A stretch of 64,000 bases of DNA, taken from assembly GCA_024760905.1 (NCBI GenBank), contig CM045729.1, positions 49,906,080 to 49,970,079 of the forward strand. Reading direction: 5' to 3'. The stretch comes from Plotosus lineatus (taxonomy: Eukaryota; Chordata; Actinopteri; Siluriformes; Plotosidae). Below, piece after piece: positions 46,080-59,498 of the stretch (position 1 is the first letter of the stretch; the number at the start of each line of letters is the position of its first letter). Position numbers and translations under genes: made by a program. The notes beneath the pieces are model-generated. The model ran no database searches. It had not been told where the DNA came from and saw only the letters and a list, made by a program, of their open reading frames with translations.

Positions 46080-46258
46080 CCCCATACATATATCAGTGAT
46101 GATCTCCTGTACATGTTTCAATGTTTAGAAGCTATTATACACTATATTAGTCTTTTCCTCAGAATTCCCTCAGTAGCAAGTAATGACTGTCAGCTTTTCT
46201 TAGTATTGTACTGTAACCTTCTTATGGTTATGCTTGTATATATTTTGGACTCTTGCAT

Positions 46259-46264
46259 AATAAA
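46259..46264 (+). terminator. spc25 polyadenylation signal
   Basis: AATAAA lies 180 bp after the spc25 stop codon, the first canonical signal downstream. Confidence 0.65.
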
Positions 46265-46386
46265 CTACAAAAGGTATTACTCATTTTTAATTTATTTCTT
46301 TTTATCTGACTGGAAGTGTTTTTCCCTCCTGAATCTCACTCACTGTTTGCAAACACCAGAGAGGAATAATATAAATACATATTCAT

Positions 46387-46713
46387 TCATTTTCTGAACA
46401 ATTTAATCTTAATTATGGTTGCAGGGAGATTGGCACCCATCTTGGTCAACTCTGGGTGAGGGACAGATCAGCAGGCCATCGCAAGGCATGAACATGCTGG
46501 CGGTTATGCAGCCTACTCTTGACAAAAGGCAGCAATGGTTCTTTTACATGAACTTCTCACCATTAACACTGGGAGACATGGCTGGCTTTTCATAACCCAG
46601 TGAGCTGCACTGGGGGGGGAGGGGGGAGCAGTGACAACCATTGAGAGAGGGGATTGAACCCTCAACTTTGTGATCTGTAATCCAGCACCTGACCACCATG
46701 CTACCACTGCCCC
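46387..46713 (-). mobile_element. tRNA-derived SINE with tail B, reverse strand
   Basis: ATAAATACATATTCAT at 46371-46386 recurs exactly at 46714-46729. The reverse complement shows the A box (GGTAGCATGGTGGTC), B box region and shared body, ending in tail B at the left. Confidence 0.9.
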
Positions 46714-46729
46714 ATAAATACATATTCAT

Positions 46730-47397
46730 CCAGCTAATTAAAAATAAGTCCATTTATTCAGATACATCTACTGAGCCTTGTGGTGGACAATTATCTTACT
46801 ATATACTACATATAAACAAACAAACAAACAAAAAAAGGCAAAACAAATAAAATTTGTTTACACTCAAGCATTACTGCTCAGGATAATAAACAATTAATGA
46901 AATGAGGAAACTTGTATAAAATTATTTGGGTGTGAGTTTGTCAGGTTGTCCATTATTTGTTCAAGTGACTTTTCTCATTTCTGATTGGTGGAAAGTCATC
47001 AACTATTTTCTAATATTGTATCATAAATTAAATGATTGTATATAGTAATGTGACTGTCTATTTAAAATATCTTTACATGATAATACAGTACAGCAATTAT
47101 AGAATTTGTCTTTGTATGGTATGGAGAATAAGAGAGAGTTATATCAATCCTTCAACCAAATAATTTGGCTCATTCAAGAGCATACTCTACCTCAAATCAG
47201 TATTATCCCGCAGGTAGCATCATTCACATGGTGTACGAGGAGTCCACAGAAAAATGAGCATAGTCACAGAATCACAATTTATTGATATACACCCTCTGGC
47301 CCTTTACAAAGGTACTGTATTCTTTCACCCTCTAATAAATCATCTTATTGTGGGGGGGGATAGAAAAAAAAAAGTAATTTTTACTCATCCTTTAGGT
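46730..47397. other. Intergenic spacer between spc25 and nostrin
   Basis: AT-rich with a CAAA repeat at about 46815. Nothing else recognised. Confidence 0.5.
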
Positions 47398-47640
47398 CAG
47401 GGGTGTCAAACTCGTGCCACAAAGGGCCATGTGGCTGCAGGTTTTTGTTCAAGCAGCAGCACACCTGAATTGGCTCATTTAATCAACTGAGATGAGTGTT
47501 CAAGCAGTTGATTGGTCAGTCTCGGTACAGAGCACACAGATTGGCCAATCAGCTGCCTGAAGACTCAGAGTTGATTAATGAGCTAAGTCAGGTGTGCTGC
47601 TGCTTGGTTGAAACAAAAACCTGCAGCCACATGGCTCAGA
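47398..47640. mobile_element. Palindromic (fold-back) hAT-like MITE
   Basis: Starts with CAGGGGTGTCAAACTC. The left half (ggctgcaggtttttgttc, cagcagcacacctgaattgg) is mirrored in the right half (caggtgtgctgctgcttgg, aaacaaaaacctgcagcc), so nearly the whole 240 bp folds on itself. The outermost right terminus is lost here but is preserved in the relative at 12415-12594. Confidence 0.7.
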
Positions 47641-48329
47641 TCAGTTTCTTTTCAAAAAGATACCACTCAAATTTTTGTGAAATTACATGAGCAAAGAGAA
47701 CCATTGAAACTATTTTGGAAAAAAAAAAAATCATGATTCAGAGGTACCCTGTAAGAAGGATCAATAAGGGGGAAAAAATCTTGTCATCAAATCTAAATAA
47801 CTAGTATTATGTTGCTTTTTAGTGAATTGAAGATCAATACTAGCAATGATTATGTCGTTCAAGGCCAAAACTCGACAAAGTTTCAAGACTATAGCGGTGC
47901 ACTTTTATCCCTTTTCTCTCTCACAGTTTGGTGCCAAATGCTCCAACTCCAAAATGAAAACATCTATGTTTCGGCTGGCACAAACATCCAGGTAACGTTT
48001 TATTAAACTTTAATCGATTACTAGTCACACTGTCATAATAATCATTTGAGTGCAATCCTAGTCAGGAAAAAAATATTTTTCTGAATAAAAGGGGAAAAAT
48101 TACCATGAGCATACACAGAAGGCTAATTTTACAAATTCTAGTACAGTATTTCTAAATGAAAAAGTCATTACTGCTGCTGGTGTTTTGGACAAAATCGTTA
48201 ATAACCGTAGTCAGTGTGATGAGTGTTGTATTGAAATTATGTTATTTTGATGATTTTTGTGTTTTCCGAGAGTGGTCATCATTAAAAAAATGATTACATA
48301 CACGAGTGTAATTATCCAATAAACCAATC
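47641..48329. other. No recognised feature between the two gene 3' ends
   Basis: AT-rich, without motifs I can assign. Confidence 0.5.
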
Positions 48330-48650
48330 GTGTGGAAACAGTGCAGCGCACAATAATAGAAGGAACGAGCTTTAGTTTAACAGTCACATCAAACATCATC
48401 ATGGAGAAAAATCAGATCTCAGTATCAAGCAAGCAAGTTAAAGTAAAGGATTTGATCTGCTATAAACATCTAGTCAGCACAAATCAATCCATGCATTCTC
48501 GTCCCCATGTGCAGGACTGCTGCTCATTGCTCACTCTGTGTAAACTCCAGAGACTGTCCCATGTGAAAATTCCAGGAGTTCAGCAGTTCCTGAAATAAAC
48601 TTAATGAATCTGTCTGGCAATAACAGCCATGCCAGTTGCTGAGATTTTAT
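48330..48650. repeat. Unclassified dispersed repeat overlapping the nostrin 3' flank
   Basis: The words gtgtaaactccagagactgt, ccaggagttcagcagttcct and aacagccatgcca resemble a common fish repeat that I know only by sequence, not by class. Confidence 0.4.
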
Positions 48651-48651
48651 T
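48646..48651 (-). terminator. nostrin candidate polyadenylation signal
   Basis: TTTATT on the + strand is AATAAA on the gene strand, about 230 bp past the nostrin stop. Other AT-rich variants occur nearby. Confidence 0.45.
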
Positions 48652-48878
48652 TTCATATTCTGATATTGAACATCAATTGAATCTCATGAGGTGCGGCTGC
48701 ATGTTTATATGCATTACACTGGTGCCAATTAACCAAAGTCTCAACAGTCAACATATGTTCTGAACAATGTTTTGAAAAAGTCATAAATAATATCAAAGAA
48801 CTTCTGTCTAAAGAACTACTCGGTGCAATCTTCTGTCCATTAAATTCTATCCTTCGAATTATCTGATAAATAATGAAT

Positions 48879-51800
48879 TTAAGCATCAGAAGACTTGGCC
48901 AGGTTCAACACAGGCATCTCTTCAACATAGTTATAAGGAAAATGACCTCTCTTTCCATTCAGCTCTCCGTACCACCATCCACTGTTGTCCTTTTGAAGGA
49001 TGACGACAATTTCTCCTTATAGAACATAAAAAATTTTACATATACACATGCACTTATACACCCAATCTGAAATAAAGCAGGTGTGTTTAGTAGCTGTAAA
49101 TATACCTTCTTTCATGTTTAGTTCATCCTTTTTCTCCGATGAGTAGTCATATAAAACCTTACATTTTCCTGCACTGCTGAACTCAGCACCTGGAGGACAG
49201 AAGCACCATGTTAACGTTCCACCTTTGATGTATTTTATATAGTACTCATCTATATTCTTTAATGATTATGTGCAGTGAAATATAGTGATGTAAGGCCTTT
49301 TTGTATTTTAGCAGCAATATTAATATCAAACTTTTATTAAAAAATGCAACTACAGGGATCCCTCACTTTCCGCAGTTAATTGGGACCGAGATTCCCCCGC
49401 GACCACCAAATTCTGCGAAGTAGGAGCAACCCCCCCCTCCCCCTGCCCGCACCTCGACTGACATATACGTACATGTATATGTGTATATCTTCTTTTCCTT
49501 TCGGCCTTTTCCCTTTATTCCTCAGGGGTCGCCGCCACAGTGAATCATCTGATTCGAATGTTTGATTTGGTATACGTTTTTATGTCGGATGCCCTTCCTG
49601 ACACAACCCTTTAGCAAGGGGAAGAAACACGCTGATGGTTATGCAGATACTCTTTACAAAAGTCAGCAATGGTTCTTTTACATGAACCTCTCACCATAGA
49701 CAGTGAGAGACATGGCCCACCTTTGATAACCCAGTTAGCTGCGTAATATCAATAAATACATATTCCATACTATAAATTCTATAATAACAATGAAACATTT
49801 AAAAATAATGCATAAGATGTAAATAAAATATAAATACACTCACATACGCACACGCAGATGTGCATACATGCACTCAGATGTGCACCTCACAAAAATGTAA
49901 GTAGTTTTGATGGGAGGTTTTGGGTTGTTTTTTGTTTTGTGTTTGTTTAGGTTTTTTTTTTTTTTTTTTTTTTTTTTTGGATAATTGGCCTTGTTTGTGT
50001 GGCATTTTTTAAATTCCATAAATATTAAAAAAAAAAACATGATGCACTGAAGCCGCATGAATTGAAGCACGAAGTAGCGAGAGATCCCTGTACTGTATTC
50101 TGAATTACCTCTTATATCTGCGTGCTACATCTCTATATTACTTAACGCCAAATGAAAATGGGATCCAAATATGTATAGATATATACTGTAATCTAAATCA
50201 TGGAATGCACTACTCAGTGGGAGATTATTTAAGGGGATCCTTACATTCTCTGGTTTCCTCCTGAGACTTTGATGGTGCTCCACTAATCTCAGACTTGTGT
50301 TTTTCTGATTCCCTGCTGGCTGAGATAGGACGACCAAAGTCCTGCTGGTCTACACCATTTTTCATTGGAGCCTTAACAATGGCTGAATTTCTGAATGAGT
50401 GATGTGCTCTGAATGATCTCTTTTTGATCCGAACTGGGCGAGTCAGTTTTGCTATGCTGTGCTCAACATCCTGATTGAATAAAATGAATAAAATAGCCTT
50501 AAATACATATAGTATAACATACAGGAAATGTTTTAGAAGAAAGTACTCCATATATTTGTGTGTGTGTGTGTGTGTGTATATATACACCTGTCTCTGTACC
50601 TTTTCTTTGAATTTCCTGATGCTGTCATTGAAACGATGGCAAGGTTTTGGTTTTCCTTCTAAATCCATCAACGTTTGGTTCAGTTTACAGTATGAGGCCT
50701 CCAAAAAGTCCAGTTTTAAAATGAACTACAAAGAATCTCAAGCTCAATATCAGTTGTTGTTATACGTGGTGTTTAATGTAAACATAACATACAGATAATT
50801 ATTCCCAGAATACCTCTTCAAGCAGCTGCTCTTTTTCTTCCGGGTTTTTTTTACTCGCGCATGAGCTTTTTTCATTGTCTTGTCCGCTCATGTTCTCCAA
50901 GCCTGAAATTTAATGAAACAGGTTTTCAACCTACTTAATGAAATACTAGCTAATATTTAAGATTTTAGATGGAAAACACGTGCTTGTAGCAGGAGTCTTA
51001 TTTCAAATTTGTTTAATCTTTATTTCTTCTAAGAAAATCTACACTGACCAAATTTTCTAGTGCAACTATTATAAATAAACTTAAGGTCTTGATTCCTGAT
51101 AACCAGCCAGACCTTAAAAGCTCATGAGATGTTTTCTTATGGTGCATGGACACCATTCCACCTGAATGCACATTGTTCCACAATTTCTAAACTTGGGTGA
51201 TAAATAGCACGAGCCACAGTCATTTTCAATTCTCATTTTCATTGTCTTAATGCAACGTTCGGCCTTGGCATGGCTGTGTCAAATTTTGCGAGAAAGAGCC
51301 ACCTGCTCACCGCCATGTCCAACTGGAAAGGGCAAGGGAACACTTGGGCTGTTAATGTGATTAAGCCTGACTGCTGGGGTAGACCAAGTGTCATGCTGTG
51401 TGGTGGAATAGACAACAGACACAAGACAGCTTGTTTTCATTGATGGAAACCTCAATGCGGTCAAATACCACGATGACATTTTGGCCCCTGTTGTGGTTCC
51501 ACCGTTGATTCACCGTTGAATGATGCAACAATTGGATGACACGAGACCATATGACACCAGAGTCTGTCAGGACTCCCTTAGGTAGAATAATGTTCAGTGT
51601 CTTGACTGGCCCAAATTTAAACCCTATAGAACAGCTATGGGATATTCTGGATTGGTGAGTGTGAAGAGGTGATCCAGAACCCTCCACAATAGGACAGCTG
51701 CATCAGGCACTTCATGAGGAATGAGAACGCATTACACAGGGTGAAATCTAGCTACGGATCGACTTGACTCTATGCAATCCATGCTGTGTGTGATGTCAGA

Positions 51801-54800
51801 GGTGACCATACAAGATACTGACTTTGATGACTTTGATGACCTAGAACTACAGTTTGATTTGATAATACAGATTTGAAACCAGGAATAATTTGTTTTTCTT
51901 TCGGTACCCTAAAGCCCCGGTCACACAGCATTCCACGTCTAAATCACGTACAAAAGGTTCTGAAAATCTGGTGGACGTGGTCGTAAGTGATAACTTTTGG
52001 TCAATTTTGGCTTGGCCGTGCTTTGTATGTGCTTTTTGCGTGGTAAGGACATTGGCGGCTGTTCCACTGCTTAAACACTGCCTAAGCACCGCTAACCACG
52101 TCCAACAACGTGTAAGGCAACTTAGGCAAAACACGTGTTCGAACGTGGGAAAAAAAACTGCAAGTTACCACGGCTAATCACGGTCTCATTACGTCTGTAT
52201 CACTGCCAATCACGTCTTGAGAGCGGACGTAAAATGGGCACTCCACTGCCATAGCACTGCCATAGCACTGCCATAGCACTGCCTAATTACTAATTACTAA
52301 TAACTGCGGCTCGTCAAAGTTTTGCGTCTTATCACATCTCCCCAAGTTTTTATCACTGCCAGAACACGGATTATTATGTGTGTTTCACGTGTGTTGCACG
52401 TCTTTAGCATGTGTTTACCACATGGTTGTCCGCGGTCTAAAATTTTGAGCAGTTCAAAACTTTTTTTCCACGTCCAGCGCCGTTCAAATTTTCCCCCACG
52501 TCCTGCCACGTCTAAAAATCGACTGTAGCACGTCTTAAACTCGACAACAACACCGTCTGCTTCATGGGAAACCATTTTTGGATGGGTTTTGGCCGTGATT
52601 TGTAGTTTGTGACCGACCCTTAAAACTCTGTATTCGACTTAATTCTTGACATTTTTGTGTATTGCTAAACCTTTCTTGAGAAAACTGGTTTTATTGTAGT
52701 TAGTTAACCTGTGTTGTTTTGCAAGTTTTGGTTAGTATCTAAAAATTAGGACTAAAATAAAGAAGAACCTTCTTTCTCTTTCTCTTTCCTGGTTTGAAGA
52801 ATGCATTCCTGTAGTCGCTGGAGTTTGGTTTTCAGTGCTTCTCGTCGTCTTTCTTCTTCCATTACTGTCTGTCCATCTTCCTCCTGCAAAATGCATATAC
52901 AGTACACAGTCTCTAAAGTATTATTGAATAAAGACAAGAATCCATTCATCCATCCATTATCTGTACCACTTATCCCTCAGGGTTACAGGGAAGCCGGAAA
53001 CAATCAGAGCTGACTTTGGGAGAAACCTGAGGTACACCCAGAACAGGTCGCCAGTCTATTGCAGTCTATTAACACTAACCCAAACAGCAGTTCACAGTAG
53101 CCAGTTGACCTAATGTGCATGTCTTTGGAATGTGGGAGAAACCCAGAGTACCCAAAGGAAACCCATGCGAACACAGTGGCTACTCTACAATGAAAGGCCC
53201 ATGGCCTCTCTTGAGTTGACAGTCTTATCACCGCCCTACACTCCCCCCCCCAGGATCATATACCCGGTATTCCAACTAAAATAAAAATTTATTACAATAT
53301 GCTTTACAGGAATGAGATACATATATTTGGAATGAGAATTCTCACAAAGTAATCAACGATGAGGAATTCAGCATTGTTATCATCTGTTGTAACGCAGGTG
53401 TTGTCCAGCATAGTTTGAATGTCTTTCTCCACATCCACCCTCCCGATAGCCGCCTCAATCTGCTCCTGACCCTAAAAAAACATCTAAATTTATTGCTTTT
53501 TATGACAGTTTGTATTCAAGAAAACATCACAGACGCTATCAAGTGTTTCTACCAGGATGACCCAATAAATCCTGCAGCATTTCAAATATACAGTAAATGA
53601 AAAAAGAGAAGAGTTCAAGATAAATTATTATATACACAGATGAAATTCATTCAAAACAGTTTTTATGCATCATTGTTTTAAAGATGACATCCACTAAACA
53701 ATGGCCTTTGTTGTCTAATCATACTTGCAGGTGATTCCTGAAGGCTTGACGGTCATATTGTATGGATCAGCAGTTCCTGCTGAATAGCAACCGTAAGTGC
53801 TTTAAGGCTTTGGGGTCAATATGTATGCAATGCTAACTAAGCCTGTTGCTCTGAAATCCTCAGGCACTGTAAGATGGTTTTCTGCTCTGGAATATTTTGG
53901 ATCAACGAAATACTGAAATATAGTCAAAAGGTCCTCTGTGCGGTGATCACAGAGCAGTTATTTGTTTACTATGCTTTGGCAGTGAATGCAAGGTATGCTC
54001 CTGACCTTGTCATGTTGGCAACTAAAGACAGTTGGGGTCGGGCAACCAACAGACCTCAGCACTGCCTTACTGGTTTCATGTGTGCAAATAATTACGTATA
54101 AAAACTATATCTAATGAATTTTATGCAAATAATAATTTAATTAATTTGTTCATTTTTTGAACTGCTTGATCCAAATTAGGGTTGTGGGGAGGCTGGTGCC
54201 CATCTCAGCCAACTCGGGGCAAGAGCAGAGTACACCCTGGACAGCTCGCCAGGCCATCACAGGGCAGAAACACGCTAACGACTATGCAGCTACTCCTGAT
54301 GAAAGTCAGCAATGGGTCTTTTACATGCCTCTCACCATAGACAGTGACAGACAAGGCTGGCCTTTGATAACCCAGTTAGCTGCAATGGGGGGCACAGTGA
54401 CAACCTGTTGACAGTGGGGGCTTGAACTCGAACCTTGGGATCGGTAATCCAGCATCTTACCACTGGGCCGCCACCGGCCCCAAATAATAATTTGATTATT
54501 GTTAACTTTTTTCAAATGTACCTTTGAAATGTGGGAAGTTCTTTGGGTGAACCTGTACACACTTTGTAATGCAAATTAGCAACACAAATAAGTTAATTTT
54601 ATTTAATGGTTACACTTAACAATGCTAACAGGTAATCCAGTTAAATTGATTTTTATGATTTTTTTTTTTTTAATTTTTCCTAATTTTCCACCCAATTTCG
54701 TCATCTTCAATTCCCACCCATCAGGTATTGCCTTCTCATAAGGGCAGTGGTGGCCTGGTGGTAAGGTGCTGGATCACTGATCCTAAGGTTGGGGGTTCAA

Positions 54801-56175
54801 GCCCCACTCTCACCAGGTTGTCCTGTCCCCCCAGTGCTGCTAACTGGGTTATCAAAGGCCAGCCATGTATCTCACTGTCTATGGTGAGAGGCATGTAAAA
54901 GAACCATTGCTGACTTTCGTAAAGAGTAGCTGCAAAGTCGTCAGCGTGTTTCTGTCCCTTGCTAAAAAAAGGGTTGTGTCAGGAAGGGCATCCGACGTAA
55001 AAACCTCTGCCAAATCAAACGTGCGAATCACATGATTCGCTGTGGCGACTCCCGAGTAAAAGGGAAAAAGCCGAAAGGAAGACAGACAGGTATTGCCTTC
55101 TCTGTCAGACGACCATCACTGACCAAGTATAGTGGGCATGCACACTAGCAATGCTAGCCACCCATCCCTTTTTGCAGCGCCATGCGTATTTGGGGGCGGT
55201 CTAACACACTCAGAGGGAAAGTATTATCCACCCCTTGAACGAATGAGCTCACAGATTACCATGATTGCCTGGTGATCACTGTGTCAAGGAAATGAGCGTA
55301 TGCCATCCCTCCCTCCTGTGAGAGCTCAGCTAATTAATTCCCGTGGACTCCCGTCCACTGTGTACATTATACCAGATTCAAACTTGCAAACTTCGGGTCA
55401 GTAGTCATGTACCTTGACGATGCGCATTCTGGAGCCCTTGCATATAATTTTTAACAACATACATGATCACAAAGATGCTTTACAGAAACTGCATATAGAG
55501 TAAGATCACATGAGCAAGCTAGAGGTGACAGGGGCAAGAAAGAAACCTTGAGAGAAACGACACTCAAAAAGGATCTCATGCTCTTCTGTGTGACATCACA
55601 AAGTCAGACTGCAAACCATTACATATCTACAAATATATAGTAGAACATGAAACAAATAATAAATGTATTGAAAGAATGTTTACTTCTAACCAGGGGTCCT
55701 GGGGTTAACACAAAAATTAACGAGACATAAAACTTGTATAATTATTAATCAGAAAATGGGTTGTCTTTCACAGTATGCTGACTCACATGAAGAAGGGTTT
55801 GGGTGTAACTGCATATATGCAGATTGTATTTATTCAGAACGTTGCCCAGAGCCTCTATCCTTTGCTGCTCAATTTCCTGAACGATCTGAAAAAAATGACT
55901 TGCATAGTCAAATAACCTGCAGAAACCATTAATCAGTTTTTCAACATCTGTAACAAATGATTAAATAATGACCTGATAACAGCTTTTAAGCGTGTTCTCC
56001 CACTTCAGTCGAATCGAATAGCTGTCCATGTTCATATTGAAATAGTCCTCATCAACTTTGACTTGAAGCTCTGCTGATTTACTCAATCTGTGAAACATCT
56101 GAATGCAAACAAATGAACACAATACACTTTGGTTTAATTAGGAATACTGTATATATTCCATATATACAGTATATG

Positions 56176-56273
<98 letters not shown>

Positions 56274-56519
56274 CTCCAAATTTCTAAAAATAAATTTGCA
56301 AAATTAATGTTTAAACTAATTTTTTGCATGATTAGTATTATATCTTTTATGACCAGCTGTTCTCTAACCAGTCTCTAGACAGTGAGAGACATGGCCCGCC
56401 TTTGATAACCCAGTTAGCCGCACTAGGGGGGACAGTGACAACCTTGTGGAGAGTGGGACTCGAACCCCAAACCTTTGGATCAGCGATCCAGCGCCCTATA
56501 CCACTAGACCAACACCTTC

Positions 56520-56577
<58 letters not shown>

Positions 56578-56626
56578 CACATACGCACACACACTGTATA
56601 CGTGTATAGATATTACAGATATATGG

Positions 56627-56685
<59 letters not shown>

Positions 56686-58354
56686 ACATACACACACACT
56701 GTATACGTGTGTGTGTGTGTGTGTGTATTTCTTATAAGATTATTCTTATATGGATGTCCCCACGTTCTGACTAATATAACAAAAACTTTAAATTAAATAA
56801 ATTTTAATTCAGAAAATAAACTTAAACTTTGCGACCAATCAGCTCTGAGAATTCACCATTGCTGTGGTATAGTTGGTTGACTATCATCAACATAATTAAA
56901 TTCCCCTATTGTTCAAGCTTTTAATATGATACAAAGATTCTGAAAAGGCAATGTAAGAATTCAAGCACGATCACTAATGCATTAAAGTACCTTCTGTTTC
57001 TCTTTCTCTGTGCAGATGTGTTTGTTCTTTTCCACAAAGTTAAAGAGTGCCTCATGCGCTCTGGTTAAACCAGCCAATTTTTTCTTAGCCTGCAGAAGGA
57101 AGCATATGTTCAGATGATGAAGGCAAATGAGCATCTAGTTGTCAAGAAAAATATAACTATAAATTCTTATAAAACTGAATAAAGTTTTAAAAGTTTGTTC
57201 ACTAATATTCCTTATCAGTCCCTAATTAAATGTTTTATAAAACTGACACTGAAACTGTGCAAAAAGGCAATGGTGGCCTGGTGGTAAAGGGCGCTGGATC
57301 GCTGATTCTAAGGTTGGGGGTTCGAGTCCCCCCAGTGCAGCTAACTGGGTAATCAAAGGCCGGCCACGTCTCTCACTGTCTATGGTGAGAGGTTCATGTA
57401 AAAGAACCATTGCTGACTTTCGACAAGAGTAGGCTGGATAGCCGTCAGCGTGTTTCTGTCCCTTGCTTAAAAGTGTTGTCAAGAAGGGCATCCGACGTAA
57501 AAACCTATTCCAAATCAAACATGCGAATCAGATGATTCACGGTGGTGACCACTCAAAAAGGGAAAAGCCGAAAAAGGAAAAGAAGAAGACAATGAAACTC
57601 TGCAAAGCCAGAATCTCCAATGGCAGATTTCTTCCCCCATTTGCAGTCTATTACACTATCGTTCATCACATATGAACTGCTTCGAAAATAAATTAAGGCT
57701 TATTTATAAATCATTATATTATTTATATTGCAAAGGTTCAGGGAAGGCTGCTTTCATTTTCAGAATTGCAGCACTTAAAGTAATGCCCTCAGAAGCACTT
57801 CCAAAGCCAAGCCACACAGCTGCCGTGCTCCTCCATACAATTACTTATTTCTAGGGGTCAGGAGTTCAAGCCCCACCAACAACAGGTTGTCACTGCTGTC
57901 CCTCCAGTGCAGCTAACTGGGCTGCCAAAGGCCACCCATGTTTCTCACTGTCTGTGGTGAGAGACATGTAAAAAGAATAGGCTGCATAGCTCTCAGTGTA
58001 TTTCTCTCCTGCAATGGCCTGGCGAGCTGTCCAGGGTGTATTCTGCCCTCGCCCAGAGTTGGGCACCAGCCTCCCCGTGACCCTAATTAGGATTAAGTGG
58101 TTCAAAAAATGAATGAATAAATTTCCCAACGGACCATGAGGCAGTGATTGGTTTAGCATTTTTACAGGTTTACAGAAACCTCAGATGATCGTATCTGTGG
58201 ACATTTTTTCGCATCTCAGTGTCAAAACCATTTCAAGCAATATAATAGTTTGTATACAGAACTAAAAAAAAAAAATCAACCAACTCTAGCTTTAAAGGAT
58301 CATACACAATTTCAATCTCGAAAGAACTGTTTTAGGTATGGGATAAGTATCACA

Positions 58355-58410
<56 letters not shown>

Positions 58411-59430
58411 CATCAGTCTTTATACACTATCTTACTTTTAATTGTTCATTCCAGTTGTTCACAACATGTTTTCTTGATTTTTCAATGGCATTTTCCAGCT
58501 GCACTCAAATATAAGACAGACAGACACTGTTACAGATACAGTAGCCCTTATCTCGGACATAACATATTGCCTGATCATGTGGTAACACATCTTTAAATAA
58601 ATTGGTGTATTCTTACATAAAAGACACATGAGCCTGATGCACAAATATGACAGATTTTCAGTTGTGGCCATTTCAGATTTATGTCTTTTCCCCCCCACTC
58701 TACATAATTTTTGTGTATTTATATGGCTCAAATAATCACATATCAAATGCATGCAGCGTGTATGTGTGTGTATGTGTGTCTGACACACTGGTCTCTTCCT
58801 CTTGGTGTGCTCATCCAGCATGTGACGAATTTCCACAACAGCATCTTGTAGAAGACCTTGCCCTAGTGTTCTGAAAATAAACTTAGTCTAGAATTACATG
58901 TGTATAAATCTAAAGCCATTTAATAACCAACGGTTAATTCTGTTAGATTTTACCTGTGTGCATCTGCTGTTGAGAACATCTCATTTGACACAAGGGACCA
59001 GGCATTAAATGTTGAGCTTTAGGCAAAGTAAAATATATGTATATTTCAGAACATAGCATGCTCTAAACTTCAAACTAAAAATCCCTGAAGTATTACTCTT
59101 TCTTGAGCACTATAGAGCGGAACTGTGAAAAGCAAACTCACTTGCTAGTCATTGTTTTGGACACATTGATGAGTCTTCCAGCAAGTTTCTGCAGCCTTTT
59201 AGCATAGTTGATTTCCAGCTCGGATCTGTATTTAGAAACACATATTTATCTGTCCATGCTTAACTTACACCATAAAACAAATATTGATCACACCCCTCAC
59301 AGCTAGTGGGTTATCTCTGAAAACACACAAAGCAAAGGCAAGGTAACACTGATATCCTGTCTCAAGTCCCAGGGCAACCTGATATAGCTACATGTCTCTT
59401 AAAATGTTGAACTAGATATTACAGATATAT

Positions 59431-59498
<68 letters not shown>

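Noticed and set aside
56079..56796. Several reading frames made of Ile-Tyr or Val-Cys repeats
   Set aside because: They are translations of (TA)n and (TG)n microsatellites.
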